From the NCBI GenBank assembly GCA_003427395.1, contig BFEA01000346.1:1263032-1327031 (forward strand): a stretch of DNA of 64,000 nt, written 5' to 3'. How positions within the stretch are numbered: the stretch's first letter is position 1; each line of letters opens with the position of its first letter. The position numbers and the translations under genes were made by a program. The notes under the pieces are model-generated. The model searched no databases, was not told the origin of the DNA, and worked only from the letters and a program-made list of their open reading frames with translations. Source of the stretch: Chara braunii. Taxonomy: Eukaryota; Streptophyta; Charophyceae; Charales; Characeae. This document shows positions 20,117-31,510 of this stretch, one piece after another.

Positions 20117-21409
20117 ATTTGATAGCGGGGCTGGTCCGAGATCGCCGTTACCGGCACTGGCGACATTGTTACTTGGTGCTGACGAAGCTTCTACGCAGTG
20201 AGGATACTTTGGTGCTGGCATGATTTACCACTCCCGTGTAGATGGGAGGCTGGCAGGAAGACTGTGACGACAGCGTGGGAGTTGTGGCGACAGCAGGTGT
20301 ATGTGGGATGATGAGAGTATGCTGACATTCATTTTGGCTGAGGTGGCACTGCATTGCATTGTGGGTCGTACCGATCTATGACCCGTCATCAAAATGCACA
20401 TCGGCCAAATTGGTGAGAAATCTGTGGTTGGGGGCAGCTGTCTTCAGGTACGTTGTTCCCTTACCTTATCTTCCCATCTCAATCTCTTCTTACCGTGACG
20501 AAGTGAGTTCAACTTGAGTGTCCTCTTCTGGTTCAGGAGTCGTGAGCGCTCTACCTTGGCAGTCGACATTCTTCCTGGTGGCGCGTCTGGAAGGAGAGGG
20601 TTGTGCCTCTGAATGGCACTGGTCGAAGCACGGGTCACAGTAACCATGCCAACCCATGGGAGAAGAGCACGCATGCTTTGCCGCTTTATCCTTTAAGCTC
20701 TTGCTGCGCTATGGAGAGAACGTGGACTGACCAGTCCTATCCAAGACGTCTACCAGACCGTCTGTAAATTATTTCTGGCAGGATCTGATCTGAATACTGG
20801 ATGTGATCATCGTCCTGTCTGCGACGTTAAATAATTCCTGAGAACCTTGGGGGCTGTCCTTAAACTGCCTCTTGATCAGCCAGATCAGTCGGATTTAAGG
20901 CTCGTTGCACGTGAGGATAAATAACGGCCAGTACTGCTCATAAGTAGGTTCCTGGGCACAGGGGTGAGCCGTTGTGCACACGACAGACACTGCTGCTTGA
21001 TGATGCAAGTCAGGATCGTTGAAGACAGGGGAAGGGAAGGTTCCAATTGGTGCTCGAGCACAAACACATTTTCTTTCCATTACCGCATACATCTGTGCAC
21101 TTGATCTATTTTTATTCTAATTAGTTATAAGGTGTGACAGACTGCTAACACCTAACAGACAACATTAATTAAGAACTGTAGTAGTCTACCATTGCCAGTT
21201 CTATGTGATGCTGCTGAAGGAGGACTAATCGAAGTAGGAGTAAATCAATTGCTCAGTCTGTGTATAAACTGTTGACACCGCTTGATCGGTAGCCTGAGTG
21301 ACTTGCCGAGTATTTATTTTTATTTTTTTATTATTTTTCAACTCGGTCAGACATATGCTGTGGCAGGCTCCAGTGAGGGCAATAGTGCAGACAATGATCT
21401 GCTTAACTG
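20117..21409 (+). other. Gypsy B leader with degenerate primer-binding site
   Basis: After the LTR, TGATAGCGGGGCTGG (about 20120-20134) sits where A has TGGTATCGAAGTCGG, so it is a mutated primer-binding site. The first 340 bases match the leader of A. The remainder has no gene features. Confidence 0.6.
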
Positions 21410-23302
21410 ATGAGTGGTGCAGATAGTGGTGAAGGGACAGCTGACGATAGGAGGCAAACACGGCGGGATACACAAAGGATTCCGGTAGTGTTTCAGGTTC
21501 TCCTGCCAGGGGACGAGAGAAGGTTCTGGGCCGGAGCAAGGGCCCGACATTTACAGACTGCTAGGGAGGCAGCAGCACCTGCGAAACAAGTGTTAGCAGC
21601 AGCAGCAGCTAGCGAAGTAGCGATGGATACATCTGCAGCAACCTCTCAAGGTCAGCAGTCGTCAGGAACCTTAGTTCCTCCGCCTCATCCAGCGGGATGA
21701 GTCCAGGACCTTCCACAAGTAAGATGGCGGGCTCGCAGTACACCTCGCCACCTCCACGCACTAGAGAAGCCATAGAACTCCAGCAAGTAGAGTTAATCCG
21801 CTTACGGCTAGAGAAGGAACTTAGGTAAGCTACCGAAAGAGGAACTGAGATTAGAAATAGGAAAGCCAGATTGGAGAGCGGAAGGGAAGACAAGGCTGCA
21901 ATAGAAGGGTTAGTTGACTCGACCCTTGATGACACTAGTAAAATCCTCAAGGCGGGTATGCTGCGCATGTACGTGTACATGGACGCAATCCAGGACACCC
22001 TTGACCAGATACTGAATGTCATGCAGACAAGAGGAGGACACATCCCTCCTTAGCTGGTGGGCCCGATGTCCGGCCGCAGGCAGGGTTTCCATCACCAGTA
22101 GTAACACCGGCAATGGTAGGCCCATTTCCCCCTCAATTTGGTACCGCACGAAGTGGTACGTCAGCAGCAGCAGCACAGACTGCTGCCTCTTCATCTTCAG
22201 GTCTAGCTGCTGCCGCTACGGGGCAGCAGCCAGTTCCATAATTGGGATGAGAGCAGGCTTGGTACCCCAAGACTCCACTGAAACCACCCCCGTCTTTCTC
22301 AGGAGATCAGAAGGACGAAGCACTTAGACACATGGTTGAGGACAGTTCCAGTATGGGTTAGGGCGAAGAGGACGTTGCTAGAAGAAGAGGTGATCACTGC
22401 CGCCTCATATCTTGAGGGATCGGCAAAGAGATGGCTAGATGGAATAGTGGCATCCGAAGGGTTCGGCTGGAGGATGAGTGATTGGGCAAAGACCAACACA
22501 CTACAGAGCTTCGTGGCGTTGGGTAAACGCGATGGCACAACCCACACCAGGCCCAGCAGGCCATATTGATGCGTTGGCCCAGCTTGATACCAGAAGGTAC
22601 AAGTTCACGTGTGACCTCACCGCCATCGTGGAGAAACTCATAGTCGTCCCGAGAGTCCGCTATGATCCACAAGTCTTGCTAACCATGTATCTGAGATGTC
22701 TTCCCACAAACATCAAGAACCTGATGGTTAGCGAGGCAAGCATCGATTATCACACTCTTGACTCCTTTAGCAAGAATGCCCTAGATTTAGAGCCCACGCT
22801 AGGAGGAGCACAGCAACCTGCCACGGACAATAGGAAGAAGAAGCCCCCGCAAGAATGGAAAAAGAAGGGTAATCGGTTGATGATGGTTGATTCCGATGGG
22901 AATCAAACCGAGATCGATGATCTCTCTGATATTGCGGAGGAAACAGAGATGGATGGTGAGGAGAGTGCAGAGGGTAGCAACCTTGCCACCATAACCAAAG
23001 AAAAGGCAGGTGGCCGCGGCAAGGGTGGTCAGCAAAAGAGTCAGGGGCAGGCCCAAAACTCGAACAAGACTCCGATGAGGGCGGGCCTGGACCAGAATGA
23101 GACCAGTATTTGCGAGGACCTTGCATTAACTGCGGCAAATATGGCCATCAACAGTTCAAATGCAAAAACGCAAAAGTCTCTCAAAAGATTCCTCCCAAAG
23201 ATGGTTTTGGGGGATCTTTTGCCTAGAGTGGTGCTTCTACGAGCACCGATCAGGGAAACACATCCGGCCAGTAGAAGTTGTAGTTGCTTCTACTCATGTT
23301 GA
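21410..23302 (+). pseudogene. Gypsy B gag polyprotein, broken
   Basis: Segments in order: an Ala/Arg-rich N-terminus (21410-21700), a charged coiled-coil-like part with LRLEKEL and LDDTSKILKAGML (21710-22050), a capsid-like part with VWVRAKRTLLEEEVI (22336-22569, continuing in another phase to about 22800), an acidic linker, and a CCHC knuckle Cys-INC-GKYG-His-QQFK-Cys at 23122-23163. Stops after ELR near 21825 and at 22051, plus phase changes near 22550 and 23100, break the frame. The protein would package element RNA in virus-like particles. Confidence 0.8.
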
Positions 23303-23993
23303 AATGGTTGATGTACCCTCACCACTTCAGGAGTTGGTCAAAGCTAGTAACTCACTTGTCATCCCGCACGTTCTGACCAAACGACACTTTGTTTGTTGGA
23401 TGTGACTGAAGCCTTAGAAGATTTAGAAACGGAGTGGTCGGCAAGGCACCCTCGTGAGTCTTGGATTGCATTGTCGAGAGGTCCTAGAGGGGAACAGGTG
23501 GCCGCAAGTGTGGCGCCTTCGTAGACATTGGCTCCACGCAAAATTTCATTAGTCGCGACTGCATTTAGAGGTTGTGCCTAGGGGACCGGGTGCAGCACTT
23601 GGGTAGATCTGTAGCATCTACTCTAGCCAACAAAGAGCGCATGGTTGTGCATGACTACGTCAAGAACATAGTCTGCACCCTCTCTTATGGAGGTGCGAAA
23701 CTAAATCATAAGATTTCGTTCCTATTAAGCAATGACTTACCATTCGAGGTTGCAAAGCCCCAATTCGACTGGGACCAAAAGGTGCTTAAGCATGTATTAA
23801 CGGAAGGGAGGACAGTCAGACTTGCGAAGTATAAGGCTAGCAGTCTCATAGACACTTACGTTTGCATGTGTGCATCGACATTCTACAATTGCAAAACCAA
23901 GAGGTGGGTGTGTACTTAGTCTTTCGCTCTAAGAAAGGGGAGGCCGTTAAATCACGCTGAGAGATAGAAGTTGTCGTTGTTAAGTACCCTGAT
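23303..23993 (+). pseudogene. Gypsy B protease region and linker
   Basis: The active-site block reads VDIGSTQNFISRDC (about 23520-23560), with DIGS where retroviral-type proteases usually have D(T/S)G. A stop follows the block. A 115-codon frame (23572-23919) gives the rest of the domain and the linker to RT, with SFLLSNDLPFE near its centre. The DIGST form is shared with gypsy C, so it may be normal for this lineage rather than a lesion. Confidence 0.7.
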
Positions 23994-25316
23994 TTGTTCA
24001 AGGAGCCTTCAGGAGTTGTTGACAGGGAGGTGGTTCATGCCATAAAAATCATCCGGGGTAGCAAGACACCAAAAGGGAGAATCCATAGCATTGCTCCGAC
24101 CGAGTTGGACGAGCTTCGTCGGCAGCTGAAGGAGCTTACAAAAAAGGGTTGGATTCGGCCTCGTACCTCCCCCTCTGGCTCACCAATTTTATTTCTCCTG
24201 AAGAAGGGGGGGACAATGAGTATGTGCATTGATTATAGAGGCCTCATTGCCGTCACCGTTAAAAACGCAAAGCCTCTACCACGCATCGACGACCTTTTGG
24301 ATAGGGTGCAGGGATGTAAATACTTCACAAAGATAGATTTAAAGTCCGGTTACCATCAAATTGCAATTAGACCAGAGGACCAACACAAAACCTCATTTCA
24401 AACCAGATACAATCTGTACGAGTTTGTGGTGATGCCCTTTGGCCTTTGCAATACGTCGGGCACATACCAGCACACCATGAATAGGATTTTTCACGACTAC
24501 TTGGATAAGTTCATGGTCGTGTACCTCGACGACGGTCTTATCTTTAGTAGAACAATCGAGGCGCATGCCCATCATTTAGAAAAAGTACTTGCACTCCTGC
24601 GACAACACAAGTATAACGTCAATTTAGAGAAATGCGAGTTCGATCGCACTAAAATCTTGTATTTGGGTCATGAGACATCCCCGGAAGGGATAAGGCCTGA
24701 AAATGCTAAGGTGCTAGCATTTGTGACTAGCCACCACCCCAGTCTGTAAGTTGAGGTCAGATCTTTCTTAGGGATGTGTGACTACTACTGCAATTTCGTG
24801 AAGAATTATAGTACGGTGGCCTCCCCTTTGACTGATCTAACACGCCTTGACATGCCATGGGAACGGACAAAAGGATGTGAGGCTGCTTTCAAGAGGTTGA
24901 AGTACGCCCTCACACATCATGAGATTCTTATGGTCCCTGATCCTCCGAGAGGCCATTCGTTGTGGCCACTGACGCAAGCTAATATGGCACCGGCATAGGA
25001 AGGGAAAAAGTTGAGGCCGATAGAGTACATGAGCAAGAAGATGCAATCAAAGAAGTTGGTGAAGTCCACCTACGAAAGGGAACTTCGCGCCCTCTAGAAA
25101 GCCCTTGTCCATTGGAGATACTATTTGTTGGGAAGGTTCTTCTACTCGAGGACTGACCATCAGAAACTGAAGTGGATCAAGACACAACCCGTTCTCTCCG
25201 ACGCACTCAAACACTGGATTCAAGTCATTGATCAGTACGACTTTAAACTAGACTATGTAAAGGGAGAGTAGAACAAGGTTGTTGATGCACTATCTTATAA
25301 GGAAGACTACCGAGTT
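23994..25316 (+). pseudogene. Gypsy B reverse transcriptase and RNase H
   Basis: The 251-codon frame 23994-24749 holds the RT fingers and palm: KKGWIRPRTSP, MCIDYRGL, IDLKSGYHQI, FVVMPFGLCN and the catalytic VYLDD motif (near 24520-24535, intact). A stop at 24747-24749 interrupts the thumb. It continues at 24774 (YYCNFVKNYSTVASPLTDL) and then RNase H-like sequence to about 25310 (KSTYERELRAL, HYWRYYLLGRFF-type, DHQKLKW), with further stops at 24996-24998, 25096-25098 and 25269-25271. The RT core residues survive but the polyprotein cannot be made whole. Confidence 0.85.
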
Positions 25317-26645
25317 GTGTCTGACGATGCAAATCCTTCAACGATGGAAGCCTACAAGGAAGACCCCGTCACGATGGACATCATGCGCAAACTTCAAGCT
25401 CAAGACAAGGCCACATCAGATGAGTTTGTGATGGTGGATGGGTTACTCTTTCTTGGAAAGGTAAGGTTCAAAAGATTAGTTGTTCCATCTAGTGAGATTT
25501 TGCGTAGTTTGTTTCTAGGTGAATGTCATGATGTGACTGGGCATTTCGGATACAAGAAGACTAGTGCTAACTTAGTGCAACATTTCTGGTGGCCTAGTAT
25601 GCTTGACGACGCAAAGAAGTATGTACAGACTTGTCAAGACTGTAAGTGGGACAAGCCACGTATTCAAGCACCACTTGGGTTACGCAAGCCCTAACCCATT
25701 CTTGCGGGTCCGGGAGTAGTGTCTCCTTTCATGGATACCCTCGTGACCAGCAAGAGTGGCAAGAGGCACATCTTCGTCATAGTGGACAGGTTCACCGAGT
25801 ATGCTAGACTAATAGCCATACCGGAAACAGCACGGACTGAACATGTCATCAAGTTATTCATGGATAACTGGGTGCGTGATTTTGGACTACCTAAGACCAT
25901 CGTTAGTGACAGAGATGTCCGTTTCACAAGCGAAATGTGGAAGAAGGCTACTAAACAGATGGGTAGTCAACTCCAGAGGACCTCTGGGAATCATCCTGAA
26001 CCAAATGGTCAAGTGAAATAAATAAACTGTGTGGTGCAACATTTGTTGAGGCATTACATAAAGCCCAGCCAAGATCACTGGGATGAGAAACTTCCTCTCA
26101 TTGCCAGTTTGTACAATAACACTGTACACAGCACCACAGGCGTCAGTCCCAATGAACTGCATTTGGGATGGAAGCCTGAATCTTCTCTGGACTTCCTCCT
26201 AGTAGAAAACCAACCGATTGCAACTCCAGGAACCATTGAATTTGGTGTCCTGTATGAGAAACTGTTGCAGCAGGTTGTCGAGCACACCAAAAAATCTCAA
26301 GAGGCAATGATTGCCTCTGAGAATAAGCATAGACGACGGTCCACATTTCAGGTAGGGGGGGAACGCGTCTGGGTAAAGGCTAGCGAACTGGGACAGGAAT
26401 TTGGCATCTCTCGAAAACTAATGCGGCGGTATTTCGGTCCTTGGGAAGTCTTGGATATCATGCGTAGTGATCTGGATGGTCCCTCATACGTCATAAGAAT
26501 CCCTGGTCATCTGCGCACTTACCTTGCACTTCACACTTGCAAGCTTGCACCTTTCGCTGAGACAGAACACTTCCCATCAAGAAGGTCAATGTTGCCCCCA
26601 ACCATGGATGGCCACATGGACGTCGATGACATCTTCGAACATTGA
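25317..26645 (+). pseudogene. Gypsy B integrase, broken
   Basis: 25317-25694 carries the H2C2 zinc-binding domain (His..GHFGYKK...CQDC). 25719-26021 carries the core with MDTLVT (first Asp), IVSDRDVRF (second Asp) and HPEPNGQ. Where gypsy D has GQTEQMN, B has GQVK followed by a stop, so the catalytic Glu is replaced by Lys and the next codon is TAA. 26031-26645 gives the C-terminal region with YNNTVHSTTGVSPNEL, FQVGGERVWVK and a GPWEVL barrel. The chromodomain seen in gypsy D is truncated here. The domain would insert element DNA, but this copy is inactive. Confidence 0.85.
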
Positions 26646-26859
26646 GACTTACCTGTTCCACGCCCATTTGCAGAGGAAGGCCGCCCAAACCTATGAGGGA
26701 ATATCGGGTCAGGTTCAGGCATCATACAACTCCGAAAGAAGATTGTTGGTTCACAAGATAGGAGCTTGTCAAGACAACACCTCAGATCGTGGTTGAGTAT
26801 GAACGAAGACTATAGGGGAAGGCACCTGCGTAGAAGCATCTCAACGGACTTTCGAGGCT

Positions 26860-26872
26860 AAGGGGGATGGAA
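26860..26872 (+). promoter_or_regulatory. Polypurine tract of gypsy B
   Basis: AAGGGGGATGGAA lies directly before the TG of the 3' LTR, the position at which plus-strand DNA synthesis is primed. Confidence 0.8.
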
Positions 26873-27987
26873 TGTGAGGAATGAGCCTCGCAATGCCCTT
26901 ATCAGGCATACGTGTTCTGGGTGAGGCCCCCAACAAGCCTCGTGCCCTCCCTAAGTGAAGGCGGGCCTAAATATCCACATGAGCCCATTCTCGACAATTT
27001 TTCCATATGTGGGTACTCAGACAGTTGTAGCACGCCAGTTGGTTACACCACAACATGAGCCCCCAGGCTCTTTCCAAAAACAAAGGAGCTGCGTTGTACA
27101 ATTGAGCCCAAGGCTCAGCCGGTTGCGCGCCCTGGGCACACGCTGTGTGGGGCCGACACATCACGGACTGGTTACGGGCCAATGAGGAAGCAGCATTGTT
27201 GTCACACGTGTCGCGAGCCAATGAGAATGCTGCAAACACATGGAGGCTGGGTGGCTGCCTGAATGTGCCTAACTGCACGATGCCCAGACCAGTTACGGAA
27301 ACTGCGCCTGGGCGCAGACTCTTGGGGCCCAACTGAAGCTATTGGGCACCCACACGCCTGGCCAGGACAGCCAGCAGCGACACACTTTCCATAAAGGAAA
27401 GTGTGAGCCCTTGGCAGTGGCATTCTGGCCTAGGCAGGCAATGCAGACACACTGCTGCGTTGCTGCACAGTGTCTGCATGGGCGCTTCTGGTCGGACGCT
27501 CACACGGGCGCTGAGGTGAGGGGCGCTGCAAGGGCAAAGGGCGCACAACAGCCATAGCCGGGCTGTAGGGGCGCAAGGTGGGTGATGGCAAAGGTGGTCT
27601 TTGGGTAGGAGGCATATGCTGTGGGAAGACGCGGGGTGATGAGGGGAGGAGAGAGAACTTATCTGTTGTGTATGCTGGTGGTCGGCATTGGTGTTGACGT
27701 CAGGTACTTGGTGTTCAACTTCAGAGTGATCCGGTTGCAAGAACGTCGATAGGCTAGATTGGCTAAGTAGGATAGGTTGGGCGTTGGGCACCAAACAGTA
27801 GGTGTGACATTGGATACAGTGTTGGTATGACCAGAGAGTGGCGACATTGACATTTGAGTTCAATGTATTGCTCTTATTTGGACGGTATCTTAACGCATTG
27901 CACTCTCTGCTTGGTTCATGACTATCTGAGCTTCTTCATGATTTTGCAACTTGGATTTGTCTATCACGCTCGCTCATATTCCTTGCA
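26873..27987 (+). repeat. 3' LTR of gypsy B
   Basis: Starts TGTGAGGAATGAGCC and ends TTCCTTGCA. Homology with 19001-20116 ends exactly at this CA, which fixes the boundary. Confidence 0.92.
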
Positions 27988-29111
27988 TTCAAATTAATTA
28001 ACACAAAAAGAAAGAGAAAGCACCAGGACGAGTGACAAAGAGGAAACACATGGAGACAAGAAAGAGGTAGAGGAATGCTCCAAATTAAAATAGAAAAGCA
28101 ACAAAAAAGGAGAAATAGGAAAGACGAAAATGCAATGAGTCACACAGTTCCAGTCTGAGATTTCCGCATTTTTTGTGACATTGTTGTCTATTGGTCTGAT
28201 TTGCTGCGTCTTGTTGTGTTGTCTGTGTCCAAGAGTCTATTTGATATATGCTCTATTCTCAAGCTTTGTTTCCGTATCCCGGTGTCGAGCGCATCGGCCC
28301 CCGCCTTTTCTCGCGAAAGGGCGGGAGCCCTCCCGACCGTGTCACGCAGAAGTTAAACAAAAACTGTAAAGACAACTTGGAGACGACGCCTAAATAATCC
28401 CACGAGCCGTCGAGACGGACGTGGTCACGCGGTTCCTTCGCCTCTCTAGCCGGGTGCGCCAGCTGTACTTCCCGCGGTCCTCTACGACAGGATAGGTTCC
28501 CGCAGGGCATAAGCTTTCCTTCCCTAAGGGGCTGTCACCACCCTTAGGGGTGTATCCCTACCGAGCTACCGACCCACGTGCGAAAGTTTTTAAATGCAAT
28601 TGCAGAGGTGGGTCAGCCGAGGGCGTTTGCTCACTCGCTGTAGTACAGGTATGCATGGTTAAAACGCCTTGAACCCGAACGTCGTTCGTTCCTTAGGCCG
28701 TTAATCTCCTAAGTATGAAGCGTACGCCGGTCGATTAGGACGGTCTCAACCAAGCATGAAACCCCTAACTCAATCCTAGTCCCTTTAGACCCCAGTCAAA
28801 AGAAAGCTATAATAACAACACATAGCTACATAAAAAAGAGTCACCGTAATCAACGTGAATATATATCCAATCTGAAATGATAACCGAAGGAATCAAACTC
28901 GGCATTAGATACTTCCAATAACACAATATCAAAATAAAATCCGACCACCTCGAGTCAGACTTGATGAAACAAAATATCATACTGAGCCAACGAGGAGTTG
29001 GCTTCCGACAATAAAATAGATGCAGCCGACAAAGTAGTCGAACAACCTCCGTTTTGACATGATGAGATACGCTGCCAAAGTTGTTCATTCTAACCCACCA
29101 CCAACTTAAGA
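27988..29111. other. Unassigned block with GC-patchy, structured-looking sequence
   Basis: 27988-28160 is A-rich flank. From about 28260 to 28800 the sequence changes to clustered GC palindromes (such as CCCGCC..CGCGAAAGGGCGGG near 28299-28324) in AT-richer spacers. It lacks transposon motifs and does not match the 3' part of the plus-strand LINE. It could be organelle-derived or a structured non-coding RNA fragment. I cannot name it. Confidence 0.35.
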
Positions 29112-31510
29112 CTAGAGGGGGTTGATGCATGAGGTCCGGCTGGGGTCCCCTGTCCATAGATAGCATCTTGATCTGGCCTTTATGATTTGGAAGTTGGCGT
29201 CCGGGGGGGACCAGATGAATGTGACGTACCACAGTGTGGAAAAGATGGTTGTGTTTATAATTAATACCCTCCCGAACAACGATGCCAGTGCATTCTTGCA
29301 CGGGACCAGGCGGGTTATGGCTTTGGCAATTAAGCCGTGGCCCATCCCCGGCCACACCCCGTCCCTATTGACCATGATGCCCAGGTATCTGAGTGCTTGT
29401 TCGCCTGTGGACCACGCCATGGGTATAGTTGTGCCCTCGGGTTGGGGGGCGTCTCGTCTGCAAGCCACCATCCTTCGGTCTTGCTCCAATTGACCTTCAT
29501 TTCGAACGCAAGACGAAAAGCCTCCATAGCCCTTGCGAGGGCTTGGAAGGAACTGTTGTTGGCGCGGTTTAGGACTTTGAAACCGTCTGCGAACATCAGA
29601 GCGGTGGGTAGGCGAAGTCGTGAAGAGGGTTGAAGTTTCGTTCGGTAAGCCGGTTGATGGACGGGTCTTTGCGGAGGAAGAAAGCTATAGCTTCCATAAT
29701 GAAGAGAAAGATGGGTGGAGCTAAGGGGTCACCTTGTCGTACGGACCTAGAGATGGGGTGCGTTTCCGAGAGTATCCAATTGATCTGCACTCTGCCTGTT
29801 TCGTCAACGTACAACACTTTGACCCACCTAGCCCTCCTCGATCTTTGCTGTCATTGAAGAAATTGAGCAGGTCCTCGCCTAGTGTGGGCTAGAAGTGGAC
29901 CCAAAATTCCTTCGAAAGTCCGTCGCTGCTAGGGGCTTTATCGTTACCCATCTGAGTCAGCGCTGTGTATAATTCCCCCAACGAGAGTGGTCTGTCCAGC
30001 CCCTCGGTTTGTTCTGGTGTGATTGTCTTCTCTAGGCAGGCCATCATTGGTTGTCGTGCTGCTGAGTTGGCAGAAGGGAGGGGGGAAGGTGTTTTGGACT
30101 CGTAAAGCTGTGCGTAGAACATTCTGGCGATTTTCAACATTCCCAATCCCGATTTTTCAACCCTGTTTTGATTGTCCAAGTCCTTAAACCCTTCAATGTT
30201 GTTATTCCTGGTATTGGCTTTAATTTTTGCGATGAAGTGTTTTGTCATAGATTCATTTAGGGTGTGATCGGTCATCCCGGCTCGAATCTGTAGGCCTCTC
30301 AGTTCCCATCTCCTCCAGTCATTTAATTCCTCTCTTGCTGAATCGAGTAGTTGGCTATAGAAAGTGTTTGAGCGGTTTGTGGCAAGGTTGTCCTCGACGA
30401 CGGATATGGCGAGTTGGAGTTCTTCTTTTCTGATCTTTCGTTCTCCTGCGATGCTCTGGGATTCCGCTGAGACTGTCTGGGTGAGGTCTGTGTAGCTGTC
30501 TGTGAACCACTTGTGTCTGTTGTCTCGTCTGGCACTGTTCTGTCTCATGAAGAACCAATTCCATCTCACTGCCTCGGTTAGTCTTTCGGTGGCTAAGAGG
30601 GAGTTGTTAATTCTGAAGAAGGCCCGGCCTCTTTCCGTGGGGGAGTCAAAGTTCAGGAGCAATTCTACTGGTTTGTGGTCTAGACCCCGGGAGGCCGCTG
30701 GTGGGCGGATCTCGGCCTGTTTAATTGTGCCTTGGACGTGCTTGGAGATTAAGAAGAAGTCGATCCGGGACAATGACGTCCGGTTGGCCTGGTTCTTTTT
30801 AATCAGTGAGAAGGCCTTTTCCTTTGGGTGCAGCGTTCTGAAGGGGTCGATGAGGTCAAATTTTGTCATATGTTTCTTATATGGTTTCCTTCTCTTGTTG
30901 GGCCTATCACTTGAGAGCGAGAGATGCGTTCTAGGTTTGGATCCAGGGTCGTGTTCCAGTCACCTGCGATGATCACTGGTTGGGGATTCGGTATGAGGGA
31001 CTGGATGTTGCTAAAGAAGTCAAGGCGTTCGTTTTCTGGGTTGGGGGGGCGTATATGTTAAGAATTCTCAGTTCCTCTTCTCCCCATCTGACGTCTATCC
31101 ATGACCATCTACCCTCTGCGTTGTCTCCCTCGTTGCTGAGAATCTGACCTTCTGACCATAGCTTGGAAGCGTTGGGAACGAGTTGTTGAGCCCTTCGAGG
31201 TTGGACCATAATGCAAAAGCACAGGCCCCCAAGCTTTTTTCTATTGCCCTTTTTATTTCCCGTGGTTTGGGAGATTGGACAGGTGCGCTTCTTGGAGTAG
31301 CACCAAATCTGGTCTGGATCTGTTCCTTTCGTAGAGGCCTAGTCGGATATCCCTTGACTTATCTTCCTTTGTCAATACATTACCCAGCCCATTGACGTTC
31401 CAGCTGATTATTTTGAGTCCTTTGGCTTGCGTGATATTGTTATCTTGTAGTGAGCCGGCTTCCATGGATCGACTCTGCATCCTAGGCTGTTTGTCCTGTT
31501 TTGTCAATCT
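29112..31510 (-). pseudogene. Truncated LINE (L1-like) with endonuclease and partial reverse transcriptase
   Basis: Read on the minus strand. The endonuclease starts near 31410 with ISWNVNGLG and LLQEAHL, continues with ILNIYAP (about 31060) and IIAGDWNTTLD, and ends with SRIDFFLIS and LDHKP (30869-30640). RT sequence follows to LGELYTALTQMGNDKAPSSDGLSKE (about 29900). About 0.8 kb of RT palm is then missing relative to the plus-strand LINE. It resumes at WVKVLY...VQINWILSETHPISRS (29830-29600) and ends with KVNWSKTEGWW and CINPL near 29112. The catalytic block reads FADG instead of FADD. 5' and 3' truncated, with several frameshifts. Confidence 0.85.

Larger units (their letters stand above)
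19001..27987 (+). mobile_element. Ty3/gypsy element B, full-length but decayed
   Basis: Two LTRs of 1116 and 1115 bp bound a 6756-bp interior. The order is leader, gag with a CCHC knuckle, protease, reverse transcriptase, RNase H and integrase, which is the Ty3/gypsy order. A polypurine tract precedes the 3' LTR. The 5-bp flanks (GTTCG and TTCAA) do not match, so one edge was probably rearranged, in line with the duplication upstream. Stops and frameshifts throughout make it non-autonomous. Confidence 0.92.

Noticed and set aside
28260-28800. Nuclear rRNA gene fragment
   Set aside because: GC palindromes suggested rRNA, but I could not match any conserved rRNA core segment.
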